Position numbers and translations under genes: made by a program
Notes under the pieces: generated by a model
What the model was told of the DNA's origin: nothing
Databases searched by the model: none
Seen by the model: only the letters and a program-made list of their open reading frames with translations
In this document: in pieces, positions 16,601 through 25,278 of the stretch
Layout: the number at the start of each line of letters is the position of its first letter
How positions within the stretch are numbered: position 1 is the first letter of the stretch
Source of the DNA: Rhodobacter ferrooxidans
GTDB lineage: Bacteria; Pseudomonadota; Alphaproteobacteria; Rhodobacterales; Rhodobacteraceae
Direction of reading: 5' to 3'
Length of the DNA stretch: 58,720 bases
Assembly: GCF_000176015.1 (NCBI RefSeq)
Contig: NZ_ACYY01000020.1
Coordinates: forward strand, 1-58,720

Positions 16601-16737
16601 GCTACTGGGTGCCGGGCGTCAACAACCTTGAAAAGTTCGGGCGCTGGGCGTTCGCTGAGTTCACGGCCGTCTATGAGATGGAAGAAGATTTCAACACTCT
16701 GATAAATATGCATATTTCCAAAGGGGAACTGGCGTGA
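13669..16737 (+). CDS. Type III-like restriction subunit Res (helicase-nuclease)
   Basis: 1022 residues from ATG 13669 (a TTG at 13651 is possible). It is an SF2 translocase with Walker A LATGAGKTT (about 177), DEAH-type NDEAHHC (312), SATPFF (373) and EQVVGRALRR (about 644). A C-terminal nuclease has PDF (935) and EVK (960-962). It should cut DNA after ATP-dependent sensing of sites not modified by the Mod at 17580. The long N-terminus and separation from Mod by DinD match the BPTD_3080-type restriction family as I recall it, rather than classical EcoP15I. The stop overlaps the dinD start. Confidence 0.88.
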   Translation: MSEQFFEKPILNSPYAYPGRHWELDQDGQPTNRILDNRRRSDLITPVPKTKKQRQNTKQASLLLGANDELSTSDQEYNPTPIINEVRGYVESWRNLPNPDQWLVTPETARLLQHWRHHRFEGIRPFFCQIEAVETAIWLTEVAPKMGPRVAKFWAHIKGANEQANPELLRLALKLATGAGKTTVMAMLIAWQTVNAVRHPNSKAFSSRFLIVSPGITIRDRLRVLMPNDPESYYRSREITPPDMLRDIQSAKIVITNYHAFKLREKLVIAKGTRQALEGWRGDKVQTLETEGEMIQRVMGDLMGQKNIVVLNDEAHHCYRERVKDAVGDTEDDLKGDDKSEAKENNEAARMWISGLEAVKRKLGISLVYDLSATPFFLRGSGYIEGTLFPWTMSDFSLMDAIECGIVKLPRVPVADNIEGGDTPKFRNLWEHIGKKLPKKGRVAGKALDPLSLPAELLTALEALYGHYEKTFHLWQEEGIGVPPVFIVVCNNTATSELIYKYVSGFDRVSDDGTETTLENGRLALFRNYDDFGNRMPRPNTILIDSAQLESGEALDKDFREMAATEIEQFKREMIERTGDIHAGDSIDESTLLREVMNTVGKKGKLGEQIRCVVSVSMLTEGWDANTVTHVLGVRAFGTQLLCEQVVGRALRRQSYELNEEGLFNVEYADVLGIPFDFAAKPVVSPPAKPRETVRVHAVKPERDALEITFPRVEGYRVELPDERLEANFGPDHVLELTPKLLGPSSTTNQGIIGEGVDLTLEHLEDMRSSTILFHLARHLLYTKYRDPGEVPKLHLFGQLKRVTRQWLDGGYLKCSGGTYPAQLVYKEIADMAAERIKAAITLTLQGERPVKAILDPYNPTGTTAFVNFTTSKELRWQTAPNKSHVNWVVCDSGWEAEFARVAESHPAVLSYVKNQGLGLEVPYLTGSTPHKYIPDFIVQIDDGRRTADDKPDPLNLIVEVKGYRGEDAKDKANTMRSYWVPGVNNLEKFGRWAFAEFTAVYEMEEDFNTLINMHISKGELA

Positions 16738-17576
16738 AAACAGAAGTCATTCAGCAACTCACCGTCAGTTTTGAAGGCCACGCACAGCAAACTGAGTCGG
16801 GAGTCGAGTATTGGCTTGCCCGTGATCTGCAGATTTTGCTCGGATACGCGAAGTGGGACAACTTCCTGAATGTGATCACCAAAGCGAAAACAGCCTGTGA
16901 GGTATCGGGCCATGATGTCCGCGACCATTTTGCCGACGTCGGGAAAATGGTCGAACTTGGCTCGGGCAGCCGCCGCGAGATTGACGACATCATGCTGACC
17001 CGTTTTGCCTGCTACCTTATCGCCCAGAACGGCGACCCGGCAAAGTCCGAGATAGCATTCGCGCAGACCTACTTTGCCATCCAGACGCGTCGTGCAGAAT
17101 TGATCGAACAGCGCATGCTGGAATCCGAACGCCTCGCCGCCCGCAAGAAGCTGACGGAAACCGAAAAGGAACTGTCGGGCGTCATCTATGAACAAACCGG
17201 TGGCAACCAGGACTTCGCAACGATCCGCAGCAAGGGCGACCACGCCCTGTTCGGTAAGTCCACTGCAGCGATGAAATCGCATTGGAAGGTGCCGGACAAT
17301 CGTCCCCTGGCGGATTTCGCGCCAACGATCATCCTGAAAGCCAAGGATTTTGCGACGGAAATCACGATCTTCAACGCTCGCGCCCATGGCATGTCCAGCG
17401 AGCCTGTGATCTCGGCAGAGCATGTCACCAACAACGACGCCGTGCGCAAAACGCTGCTCAGCCGCGGCATCCGTCCAGAAGCCCTTGCACCCGACGAAGA
17501 CATCAAAAAGGTTGAGCGCCGCCTTGTCTCGGACGAGCGCAAGTCGCTGACAAAACCTGAACGACTGGAAGACTGA
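16734..17576 (+). CDS. dinD: DNA damage-inducible protein D (DinD)
   Basis: 280 residues, close to the E. coli DinD length. Residues about 20-110 form the BRO-N-like domain (SGVEYWLARDLQILLGYAKW, DHFADVGKMVELGSGSRREI), followed by TRFACYLIAQNGDPAK and AQTYFAIQTRRAELIEQR. The C-terminal half has a KVPDNRPLADFAPTIILKAK block. E. coli DinD (RcnD) inhibits RecA-dependent strand exchange. Here it overlaps the Res stop and lies three bases before mod, so it is expressed with the restriction system and may modulate the DNA-damage response to restriction. No LexA box is obvious upstream. Confidence 0.88.
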   Translation: MKTEVIQQLTVSFEGHAQQTESGVEYWLARDLQILLGYAKWDNFLNVITKAKTACEVSGHDVRDHFADVGKMVELGSGSRREIDDIMLTRFACYLIAQNGDPAKSEIAFAQTYFAIQTRRAELIEQRMLESERLAARKKLTETEKELSGVIYEQTGGNQDFATIRSKGDHALFGKSTAAMKSHWKVPDNRPLADFAPTIILKAKDFATEITIFNARAHGMSSEPVISAEHVTNNDAVRKTLLSRGIRPEALAPDEDIKKVERRLVSDERKSLTKPERLED

Positions 17577-17579
17577 CCC

Positions 17580-20504
17580 ATGGCCAAGAAACCCATCGAG
17601 GTCGAAACCCTCACCCATGACGCCACGCGCAAGAACATTCCGACGGCGGAATTCGAAAGCCTGATGCGGGATCAGGACAAGACGCCCATTCAGCTGGCCT
17701 ACGAACGCCGCAACCGCGATCTGGACCCGCAGTTAGTCTGGCGCGGCAAGGATGAACAGGATTGGTCCGACCTGATCGTTCAGGCGCCCCCCTTGTACAT
17801 CCAGGAAAAGGTCCACCCCAAGGTCATCATCGACGACCTGAAACGCGAAAGCGCCAATCGCGCCAAGGCGACCCGCGACGCCCCGCAGTTCGACATGTTC
17901 GCCGATTTCAACGGCCTGCCCGACGATATGGAGGCGAAAACCGAGTTCTACCAGCACGATCAGCACTGGTCGAACCGGATGATCTCGGGCGACAGCCTGT
18001 CGGTGATGGCCTCGCTGGCCGAGCGTGAGGGGCTGCGCGGTCAGGTACAGTGCATCTATTTCGACCCGCCCTATGGCATCAAGTTCAACTCCAACTTCCA
18101 GTGGTCCACCACCTCCCGCGATGTGAAGGATGGCGACAAGACCCATGTGACGCGCGAACCCGAACAGGTCCGCGCCTTTCGCGACACCTGGAAGGACGGC
18201 ATCCATTCCTACCTGACCTACCTGCGCGACCGGCTGACCGTGGCGCGCGATCTGCTGAGCGACAGCGGCAGCATCTTCGTGCAGATCGGCGACGAGAACG
18301 TCCACCGCGTGCGGGCGCTGATGGATGAGGTGTTTGGGGATGAGAATTTCATCGCGTCGATAGCAGTTACTAAAACAAGTGGCGCAACCTCGTTGGAACT
18401 CTCTGGCGTGTTTGACTATGTCTTGTATTTCGCTAAGAAGAAATCAGCAGCAAAATATCGACAGCTTTACAACAGGAAAACTCTCGGCTCCGAAGGAACC
18501 ACTCAATATACTTGGACTTTAGAACCAAGTGATATGACTGTATCTCGGTTTAAGGGCGATGGAACCACACTTGATAAAAACCTCCGTGTCTTTGCCGCAG
18601 ATAACTTAACCAGTCAAAGCATTGGTCGGGACAAAGGTGAGGGGGCCGCCAGTTGGTTTCCAGTTGACCTAGCTGGAAAGCAGTATCGCCCTTCTGAAAA
18701 ATCACGTTGGAAATCCAATCAATCTGGATTTGTGCGGCTTGGTTTTTCTGGACGCTTCCAGCCCATTGGCAATACACTCATGTACCGACGTTTCTTGGAC
18801 GATTTTGCAGTAGCTCCAATAAATAATCTTTGGCGCGATACCGTTATGACCGGTTTTTCAGAAGAGAAGACATACGTTGTCCAAAGCTCTTCCAAAATTG
18901 TCGAACGCTGCATGCTGATGACCACCGACCCCGGCGATCTGGTGCTCGATCCCACCTGCGGCTCTGGCACCACAGCCTATGTCGCCGAACAATGGGGGCG
19001 GCGCTGGATCACCATCGACACCTCTCGCGTCGCCGTGGCTCTCGCCCGGTCGCGCCTGATGGGCGCGCGCTATCCCTATTACCTTCTGGCCGACAGCAAG
19101 GAAGGCCAAGCGAAGGAAGGCGAGATTACCCGCACCCCGCCCAAATCAGCCGCTACCCAGGGCAGCATCCGCCAGGGCTTTGTCTATGAGCGCGTGCCGC
19201 ACATCACGCTGAAATCCATCGCCAACAACGCCGAAATCGACGTGATCTGGGACCGCCTGCAACCCGCCGTCGATGCCGCCCGCGACGCCCTCAACACCGC
19301 CCTGTCCGGCCACCCCACCCCGTTCAAGGTGGAAACCGGCGGCCGCGCTGGCGCAAAGATCGACTTCCGCGCCGCCGGCGAAGTGAAACTCCCCTCTGGC
19401 GAACTGGCCCCGGCGAACGGCCTGATGGAATGGGAAATCCCGCGCGAAGCCCCCTCCGGCTGGCCCGCCACCGCTCAATCCGCCCTGAAACGGTTCTGGG
19501 AGGCCCGCATCACCCGCCAGCGCGAAATCGACGCCAGCATCGCCGCCAAGGCCGAGTTCGAATTCCTTTACGACAAGCCCTTCTCCGACAACACCAAAAC
19601 CCGTGTCGCTGGCCCCTTCACCGTGGAAAGCCTGTCGCCCCACCGCACCCTCGCCGTCGATTGGAATGACGAGCTGATCGACACCTACGAGGCCGCCGAG
19701 GGCAGGCGCAAGAAGGCCGAACGCGGCGACAGTTACACCGACTTCGCCCATATGATCCTGGAAAACCTGAAAGCCGCAGGCGTGCAGCAGGCGCATAAGG
19801 AGGACCGGATCACCTTCACCGCCCTGACCGGCTGGCCCGGCACCTACATCAGCGCCGAGGGCAACTTCATGGAAGGCGACACCCAGCGCCGCGCCGGTGT
19901 GTTTATCGGCCCCGAATTCGGCACCGTTTCCCGCCCCGATCTGGTCGCCGCCGCGCGCGAGGCAGGCGACGCCAGTTTCGACGTGCTGATCGCCTGCGCC
20001 TTCAACTACGACGCCCATTCGTCCGAGTTCGACAAGCTGGGCCGCATCCGCGTGCTGAAGGCCCGGATGAACCCCGACTTGCACATGGCTGCCGACCTGA
20101 AAGCAACCGGTGCGGGCAACCTGTTCGTGATTTTCGGCGAACCTGATATCCGCATCACTGATGCAGGCGACGGGATGGTGGCGGTCCAGGTCTTCGGCGT
20201 GGACGTGTTCAAGCCCCAGACCGGCGAAGTCCAAAGCGAGGGCACCGACGGCATTGCCCTCTGGATGCTGGACACCGACTACAACGAGGAATCCTTCTTC
20301 GTCCGCCACGCCTATTTCCTCGGTGCCAACGACCCCTACAAGGCGCTGAAAACCACGCTGAAGGCCGAGATCGACGAGGAAGCCTGGGAAAGCCTGTATT
20401 CCGACACCTCGCGCCCGTTCGCGAAACCGAAGTCAGGCCGGATCGCGGTGAAGGTGATCAACCACCTCGGCGACGAGGTGATGAAGGTGTTTGCGGTGGA
20501 GTGA
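17580..20504 (+). CDS. Beta-class adenine methyltransferase Mod with AT-rich recognition domain
   Basis: 974 residues. Motif IV DPPY (about 162) precedes motif I-like DPTCGSGTT (about 457), the beta-class order of type III Mod subunits, which methylate adenine N6. The region between (DNA about 18340-18910), where the target-recognition domain lies, is strongly AT-rich: 21 of 60 bases are G/C in 18421-18480, against 34 of 60 in 19201-19260. A long C-terminal extension (about 500-974) probably contacts Res. It follows dinD by three bases. Confidence 0.88.
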   Translation: MAKKPIEVETLTHDATRKNIPTAEFESLMRDQDKTPIQLAYERRNRDLDPQLVWRGKDEQDWSDLIVQAPPLYIQEKVHPKVIIDDLKRESANRAKATRDAPQFDMFADFNGLPDDMEAKTEFYQHDQHWSNRMISGDSLSVMASLAEREGLRGQVQCIYFDPPYGIKFNSNFQWSTTSRDVKDGDKTHVTREPEQVRAFRDTWKDGIHSYLTYLRDRLTVARDLLSDSGSIFVQIGDENVHRVRALMDEVFGDENFIASIAVTKTSGATSLELSGVFDYVLYFAKKKSAAKYRQLYNRKTLGSEGTTQYTWTLEPSDMTVSRFKGDGTTLDKNLRVFAADNLTSQSIGRDKGEGAASWFPVDLAGKQYRPSEKSRWKSNQSGFVRLGFSGRFQPIGNTLMYRRFLDDFAVAPINNLWRDTVMTGFSEEKTYVVQSSSKIVERCMLMTTDPGDLVLDPTCGSGTTAYVAEQWGRRWITIDTSRVAVALARSRLMGARYPYYLLADSKEGQAKEGEITRTPPKSAATQGSIRQGFVYERVPHITLKSIANNAEIDVIWDRLQPAVDAARDALNTALSGHPTPFKVETGGRAGAKIDFRAAGEVKLPSGELAPANGLMEWEIPREAPSGWPATAQSALKRFWEARITRQREIDASIAAKAEFEFLYDKPFSDNTKTRVAGPFTVESLSPHRTLAVDWNDELIDTYEAAEGRRKKAERGDSYTDFAHMILENLKAAGVQQAHKEDRITFTALTGWPGTYISAEGNFMEGDTQRRAGVFIGPEFGTVSRPDLVAAAREAGDASFDVLIACAFNYDAHSSEFDKLGRIRVLKARMNPDLHMAADLKATGAGNLFVIFGEPDIRITDAGDGMVAVQVFGVDVFKPQTGEVQSEGTDGIALWMLDTDYNEESFFVRHAYFLGANDPYKALKTTLKAEIDEEAWESLYSDTSRPFAKPKSGRIAVKVINHLGDEVMKVFAVE

Positions 20505-21427
20505 TGGCAGTGCGGAAACCGAGACTGACGCCGACCGAACGCGACACACTGCCCTTGCTCAATGTCGTCATCCCACCTTGGGAGGGGTCACACCCGTTCA
20601 ACGTCGGCCAGGACATCGAGAAGTACACGCCCCAGGAACTGAGGAAAGTTGCTTCAACGAAGCAGCGACGGACCGATTTTTTCGAGAAGACTCTACTCGC
20701 GATCTGGTATGCAACGGGAGAGCAGGCCGTTCCTTACGCCTTCAAGACAGCCGACCAATCGGTTCGTTCCCTTGACGCAGGCTGCTTGGGCTTTCTTTCT
20801 AATCGTGAGCCGCCGGAAATCATTCTGCTTCTGGACGAAGAAGGTTTCATCAGAGCGGTAGAGCCTGCGTTTGGCTTGATCGACCGCTACCGTATGCTGG
20901 GTGGGGACCGCCTTCGGCTTACGGTGACCCTCTCCACGGGACAGCCCGACGCGCAGAGTCTCGCTGAAGAGGATGAGCCACTGGGTTTTGACCCCGCTGC
21001 TCAGGTTGATGATCGTCTGAAGAAGGAATCCCTGATTACGATCCGCGAAGGCGCGCGCGAGTTCAGGAAAGCCGTTCTTTTGCAATGGGAAAGTTGTGCG
21101 CTTTCTGGCTGTACGGTCAGAGATGCATTGGAGGCAGCGCACCTGCATCGGTATGGCGGGGTCAACACAAACCACTTACGAAACGGCATCATATTGCGAG
21201 CTGACATTCACCGCCTTTTCGACAGGCACCTAATCAGCCTCCACTACCATAATGGAGACCTAGTCTTCTCTGTTTCCCGTGGTTTATCGAATTCCGAGTA
21301 TCAGGATTTCGATCAAAAGCGCATAATGGAACGTGATCTTCCAGAGCGACGCCCACATCCTGTCGTCGTCCAGAAGCACTACGAAGAGTTCTGCAGAATG
21401 GAACGCAATCGATCGACAGAGCATTGA
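20504..21427 (+). CDS. HNH endonuclease
   Basis: 307 residues from the ATG that overlaps the Mod stop (a GTG three bases earlier is possible). The C-terminal part (about 195-250) has the HNH_2-like pattern CALSGCTVRDALEAAHLHRY, GGVNTNHLRNGIILRADIHR and LFDRHLISLH. The N-terminal 150 residues carry no domain I recognise, perhaps a sensor. Base composition is lower in GC than mod's ends. The tight coupling within the operon suggests a second effector nuclease of the restriction system. Confidence 0.8.
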   Translation: MAVRKPRLTPTERDTLPLLNVVIPPWEGSHPFNVGQDIEKYTPQELRKVASTKQRRTDFFEKTLLAIWYATGEQAVPYAFKTADQSVRSLDAGCLGFLSNREPPEIILLLDEEGFIRAVEPAFGLIDRYRMLGGDRLRLTVTLSTGQPDAQSLAEEDEPLGFDPAAQVDDRLKKESLITIREGAREFRKAVLLQWESCALSGCTVRDALEAAHLHRYGGVNTNHLRNGIILRADIHRLFDRHLISLHYHNGDLVFSVSRGLSNSEYQDFDQKRIMERDLPERRPHPVVVQKHYEEFCRMERNRSTEH

Positions 21428-21431
21428 TGTG

Positions 21432-23522
21432 ATGGAATTCCGGATCGCCGACACATTCACCGACAGTCTAGGGCGCCTGACTGCACAGGAGCAGAAGGCG
21501 GCCAAAACCACGGCTTTCGATCTCCAGTTGGATCCGACTTCCAACGGCCTGTCGTTCCATAAGCTGGACCGCGCCAAGGACACGAACTTCTGGTCGGTGC
21601 GGGTGAATGCCGACATCCGGATCATCGTCCACCGCACGGTCGCTAGCATCCTGCTGGTCTATGTCGATCACCACGACGACGCCTACAAATGGGCGGAACG
21701 GCGCAAGATCGAACGACACCCGACCACGGGCGCCATGCAGCTGGTGGAAGTTCGCGAACGGGTCGAAGAGGTGGAGATCTTCAAGCCTAAGGGGTCGCCG
21801 GTTATTCCGGCGGCCACCGCGAAACCAGCCGTCAAGTTGTTCGACAACCTGCGCAAATTCGAACTGATGGCCTTTGGCGTGCCCGAAGAATGGGTGAATG
21901 ACGTTCGCGCGGCCACCGAGGACACGCTGTTCGACATCATCGAACACCTTCCCCAAGAGGCGCAGGAAGCCCTGTTGAAACTGGCCGTCGGTGAAAAGCC
22001 GCATCCGCCAGAGCCTGCGCCGGTCGAAGCCGACCCCTTTGCCCATCCCGATGCTCAGCGCCGTTTCCGGGTGCTGACCAACGCCGAAGAGCTGAAGCAG
22101 GCGCTGGATTACCCCTGGGACAAATGGGCGGTGTTCCTGCATCCCGCTCAGGCCGAACTGGTCGAAAAGTCCTTCTCCGGTCCGACCCGTGTGTCCGGAT
22201 CGGCGGGAACGGGCAAGACCATCGTGGCGCTGCACCGCGCTGTACATCTGGCGCGCGCTAACCCCGGCTCGACCGTGCTGCTGACCACCTTCTCCAGAGC
22301 GCTGGCCAATTCTCTACGGGTCAAATTGGCCAGTCTGGTGGCAGGCGAGCCATTGATTGCCGCCCGGATCGTCGTCAAAGCGATCTCGACGGTTGGCTAT
22401 GACCTCTATTCCGAACGGTTCGGCCAACCCCAGATCGCCGCACCCGCCTTGATCCGCTCTCTGATCACCAAGGCGGCATCAGAGGTCGAAGGTCATCGCT
22501 TCTCAACCCATTTCCTTGTCGGAGAATGGGAGGATGTTGTCGACGCTTGGCAACTGCGGTCGTGGGACGAATATCGGGACGTGTCCCGCCTTGGCCGCAA
22601 GACCAGGATCGGCGGCAAACAGCGCGAAGCCCTCTGGTCCATCTTCGAAGGGGTGCGGGCGGGCCTGGTGGAACGGCGCATTGTCACCTGGTCGGACGTG
22701 TTCGGGCGATTGACGGATAGCCTGGTGGGAAAATCCGCTCGTCCCTATGATTTCGCGATCATCGACGAAGCTCAGGATCTGGGTGTGGCTGAAGCACGGT
22801 TTTTCGCCGCGATGGCGGAAGGGCGTGCGGATGGGCTATTCTTTGCAGGCGACCTCGGTCAGCGGATCTTCCAACAGCCATTTTCGTGGAAGGCGCTGGG
22901 CTTGGACGTGCGCGGCCGGTCCTTCACCCTGCGCATCAACTATCGCACGTCCCATCAAATCCGCCTTCATGCCGACAGGCTTCTTCCGACAACGGTCTCA
23001 GACGTCGACGGAAACGCAGAGGGACGGCGTGGCACAGTGTCGATGTTCGACGGTCCGCCGCCGATGGTGATGGCATGCGCCGATGCCGACCATGAGTGTC
23101 GCGTCGTCGGCAACTGGATCAATGAACGGCTGAAGGAGGGCTGCGCACCAAGCGAGGTGGGCGTCTTCGTGCGGTCCGATGCGGAACTGAAGCGCGCCCG
23201 CGCTGCGGTGAAGGCTGCCGGTGCGCGCGCCGTTGAACTGAACGACAAGGTCGAGGTTGAGAGTGGCGCTGTCGCCATCAGCACAATGCATTTCGCCAAG
23301 GGTCTGGAATTCCGGTCCGTTGTCGTCATGGCCTGCGACGACGATGTCATTCCCCAATCGGATCGCATTGAATCGGTGGCTGATGATGCTGACCTTGAAG
23401 AGGTCTACAACACCGAACGGCACCTCCTCTACGTGGCATGCACCCGCGCGCGCGACCATCTCTTGGTTACAGGCATCACGCCGGTGTCCGAGTTCGTCGA
23501 TGATTTCCTGAAAGGGTCTTGA
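21432..23522 (+). CDS. RelE/ParE-like domain fused to a UvrD/Rep helicase
   Basis: 696 residues from ATG 21432. Residues about 1-95 (FTDSLGRLTAQEQKAAKTTA, LDRAKDTNFWSVRVNADIRI, IVHRTVASILLVYVDHHDDA) have the fold pattern of RelE/ParE toxins. Residues 230-696 are an SF1 helicase: SGSAGTGKT (about 255), IIDEAQDLG (444), FAGDLGQRIFQ, RINYRTSHQI and LLYVACTRARDHLL. The toxin-like part is fused in frame, not a separate gene, so it may act as a ribonuclease or only as a binding module. It ends the cargo operon. Confidence 0.85.
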   Translation: MEFRIADTFTDSLGRLTAQEQKAAKTTAFDLQLDPTSNGLSFHKLDRAKDTNFWSVRVNADIRIIVHRTVASILLVYVDHHDDAYKWAERRKIERHPTTGAMQLVEVRERVEEVEIFKPKGSPVIPAATAKPAVKLFDNLRKFELMAFGVPEEWVNDVRAATEDTLFDIIEHLPQEAQEALLKLAVGEKPHPPEPAPVEADPFAHPDAQRRFRVLTNAEELKQALDYPWDKWAVFLHPAQAELVEKSFSGPTRVSGSAGTGKTIVALHRAVHLARANPGSTVLLTTFSRALANSLRVKLASLVAGEPLIAARIVVKAISTVGYDLYSERFGQPQIAAPALIRSLITKAASEVEGHRFSTHFLVGEWEDVVDAWQLRSWDEYRDVSRLGRKTRIGGKQREALWSIFEGVRAGLVERRIVTWSDVFGRLTDSLVGKSARPYDFAIIDEAQDLGVAEARFFAAMAEGRADGLFFAGDLGQRIFQQPFSWKALGLDVRGRSFTLRINYRTSHQIRLHADRLLPTTVSDVDGNAEGRRGTVSMFDGPPPMVMACADADHECRVVGNWINERLKEGCAPSEVGVFVRSDAELKRARAAVKAAGARAVELNDKVEVESGAVAISTMHFAKGLEFRSVVVMACDDDVIPQSDRIESVADDADLEEVYNTERHLLYVACTRARDHLLVTGITPVSEFVDDFLKGS

Positions 23523-24018
23523 TCAGACCTATTGATCCGGCAAGTCCGCAGCGCGGTCAAAACTGAGGCCCCCTGGCATGGTTCCTCCCCAGCCCTTTTT
23601 GTATGCGGGGGGGCGCAGCGCAGCGTTTCGCTAGCGACAGGCACTTTCACCGGGGAATCCAGGCGGAATCCACCTGCCGGGTGATCTTGGAAAAAGCGAC
23701 TCGTTATCAAAGGCTTGCGGAATCACGATCTTGGCGTGCTGGATTCTTTTGCGGAAGCCAGGGAATCCAGTTTGCGGAAGCCACCTTGCCGGAAGCCAGC
23801 CAGCGGAAGCCATCTGCCGGGAAGCCGTTGAATCCACGTGCATTTTTCGTTTGACACAGGTGCCCCCCTTGACGTACCCCTTGATCATCGAAGAATAGCG
23901 CCCGGAGGTAACCCCTCGCGGGCGCTTTCGTTTTCCCGACATCGCGGATCCTGAAGCACGCGCTGGCCTTCTCGCCGGTGCGCTTCGGCTTGTCCGCCCG
24001 CCCAAATGAGAACCGCCC
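23523..24018. other. Gene-free stretch with degenerate GCGGAAkCC repeats
   Basis: No convincing coding frame. GCGGAATCC/GCGGAAGCC-type units recur about five times between 23661 and 23822, three of them inside a longer similar block (23662-23681, 23774-23792, 23802-23821) of form GCGGAA-CCA-CT-GCCGG. A terminator hairpin follows at 23897. This is the junction between the cargo operon and the ParB-methyltransferase genes. Confidence 0.5.
23897..23934 (+). terminator. Rho-independent terminator
   Basis: An 8-bp stem AGCGCCCG/CGGGCGCT (23897-23904 with 23919-23926) is followed by TTCGTTTT. It separates the Res-Mod-helicase operon from the methyltransferase genes at 24019. Confidence 0.7.
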
Positions 24019-25278
24019 ATGGACCTGGTCTTCGCGCCGAGCCGGATTGAATCTTGGCCTCTCGACCGGCTGCGCCCCTATGCCCGCAATGCCAAGATCC
24101 ACGGCACGGACCAGGTAGCAAAGATCGCGGCCAGCATGGCAAAGTTCGGCTGGACGGTGCCGTGCCTCGTTGCCGACGATGGAGAATTGATCGCGGGGCA
24201 CGGCCGGGTTTTGGCCGCCATCATGCTGGGGCTGAAGGAGGTGCCGGTGATCCGGCTCAGCCACCTCGAAGAGACCGAGCGCCGGGCCTATCGGATCGCC
24301 GACAACAAACTGCCCGAGCTGGCCAAATGGGACGATGCCGCGCTGGGCGACGAGGTGGCCTTTCTGCTGGCCGAGGATTTCGACCTTTCGCTGCTGGGGT
24401 TCCCGGAAGATGAACTTGACGCGCTGCTGAACGATCCGGATCAGGTCGACGGTGGCGCGGTCGAGGGTGAGGATGACATTCCGGAACCGCCCGTCACGCC
24501 GGTGTCAGTGGCGGGCGACCTGTGGCAGCTTGGATCGCACCGGTTGATCTGCGGCGACAGCACGTCCGCCGATGTTGTTGGCCGCTTGCTGGGCGACGTG
24601 CGCCCGCTGCTGATGGTGACGGACCCGCCCTATGGCGTGGAATACGACCCGTCCTGGCGCAATCAGGCGGGTGCGGCCAAGACCAAACGCACCGGCAAGG
24701 TGCTGAACGATGACCGCGCCGATTGGCGCGAGGCGTGGGCGTTGTTTCCCGGCGACGTCGCCTATGTCTGGCACGGCGCGCTGCATGCGGGCGAGGTTGC
24801 CGACAGTCTGGCGGCGGCAGGTTTTGCCGTGCGGTCGCAGATCATATGGGCCAAGGATCGGCTGGTTCTCAGCCGCGGCGATTATCACTGGCAGCATGAA
24901 CCCTGCTGGTATGCGGTGCGCGTCAAGGGCAAGGGCCATTGGGCCGGGGACCGGAAGCAAACGACCCTCTGGCACATCTCCGGCAAGGACCAGGACGCCG
25001 CGACGGTGCACGGCACCCAGAAGCCGGTGGAATGCATGCGCCGCCCGATCCTGAACAACTCTAGCCCCGGGCAAGCAGTGTTCGAACCCTTCATGGGATC
25101 CGGCACAACGCTGATCGCGGCCGAGACGACCGGGCGGGTGTGCTTCGGCATCGAATTGAACCCAGCCTACGTCGATCTGGCCATAGAGCGCTGGCAGCAA
25201 TTCACCGGCACCAATGCGGTGCTTGCCGAGACTGGCGAGACCTTCGCCGACCTGAAGGCCAAGAGGCTGGCCGCATGA
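24019..25278 (+). CDS. ParB-domain DNA methyltransferase fusion 1 (DPPY type)
   Basis: 419 residues. Residues about 8-130 are a ParB/sulfiredoxin-like domain (RPYARNAKIHGTDQVAKIA, GELIAGHGRVLAAIMLGL, RAYRIADNKLPELA). Residues 170-419 are an amino-methyltransferase with TDPPYGVEY (about 202) and FEPFMGSGTTL (about 361). DPPY and the motif order suggest N6-adenine methylation. Such fusions are common in phages, where they modify phage DNA; the ParB-like part may help find or open sites. The stop overlaps the start of its paralogue. Confidence 0.88.
   Translation: MDLVFAPSRIESWPLDRLRPYARNAKIHGTDQVAKIAASMAKFGWTVPCLVADDGELIAGHGRVLAAIMLGLKEVPVIRLSHLEETERRAYRIADNKLPELAKWDDAALGDEVAFLLAEDFDLSLLGFPEDELDALLNDPDQVDGGAVEGEDDIPEPPVTPVSVAGDLWQLGSHRLICGDSTSADVVGRLLGDVRPLLMVTDPPYGVEYDPSWRNQAGAAKTKRTGKVLNDDRADWREAWALFPGDVAYVWHGALHAGEVADSLAAAGFAVRSQIIWAKDRLVLSRGDYHWQHEPCWYAVRVKGKGHWAGDRKQTTLWHISGKDQDAATVHGTQKPVECMRRPILNNSSPGQAVFEPFMGSGTTLIAAETTGRVCFGIELNPAYVDLAIERWQQFTGTNAVLAETGETFADLKAKRLAA

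Noticed and set aside
18340-18910. Insertion sequence or intron inside mod suggested by low GC.
   Set aside because: The frame stays open without stops, there are no inverted-repeat ends or transposase, and the place equals the recognition domain.
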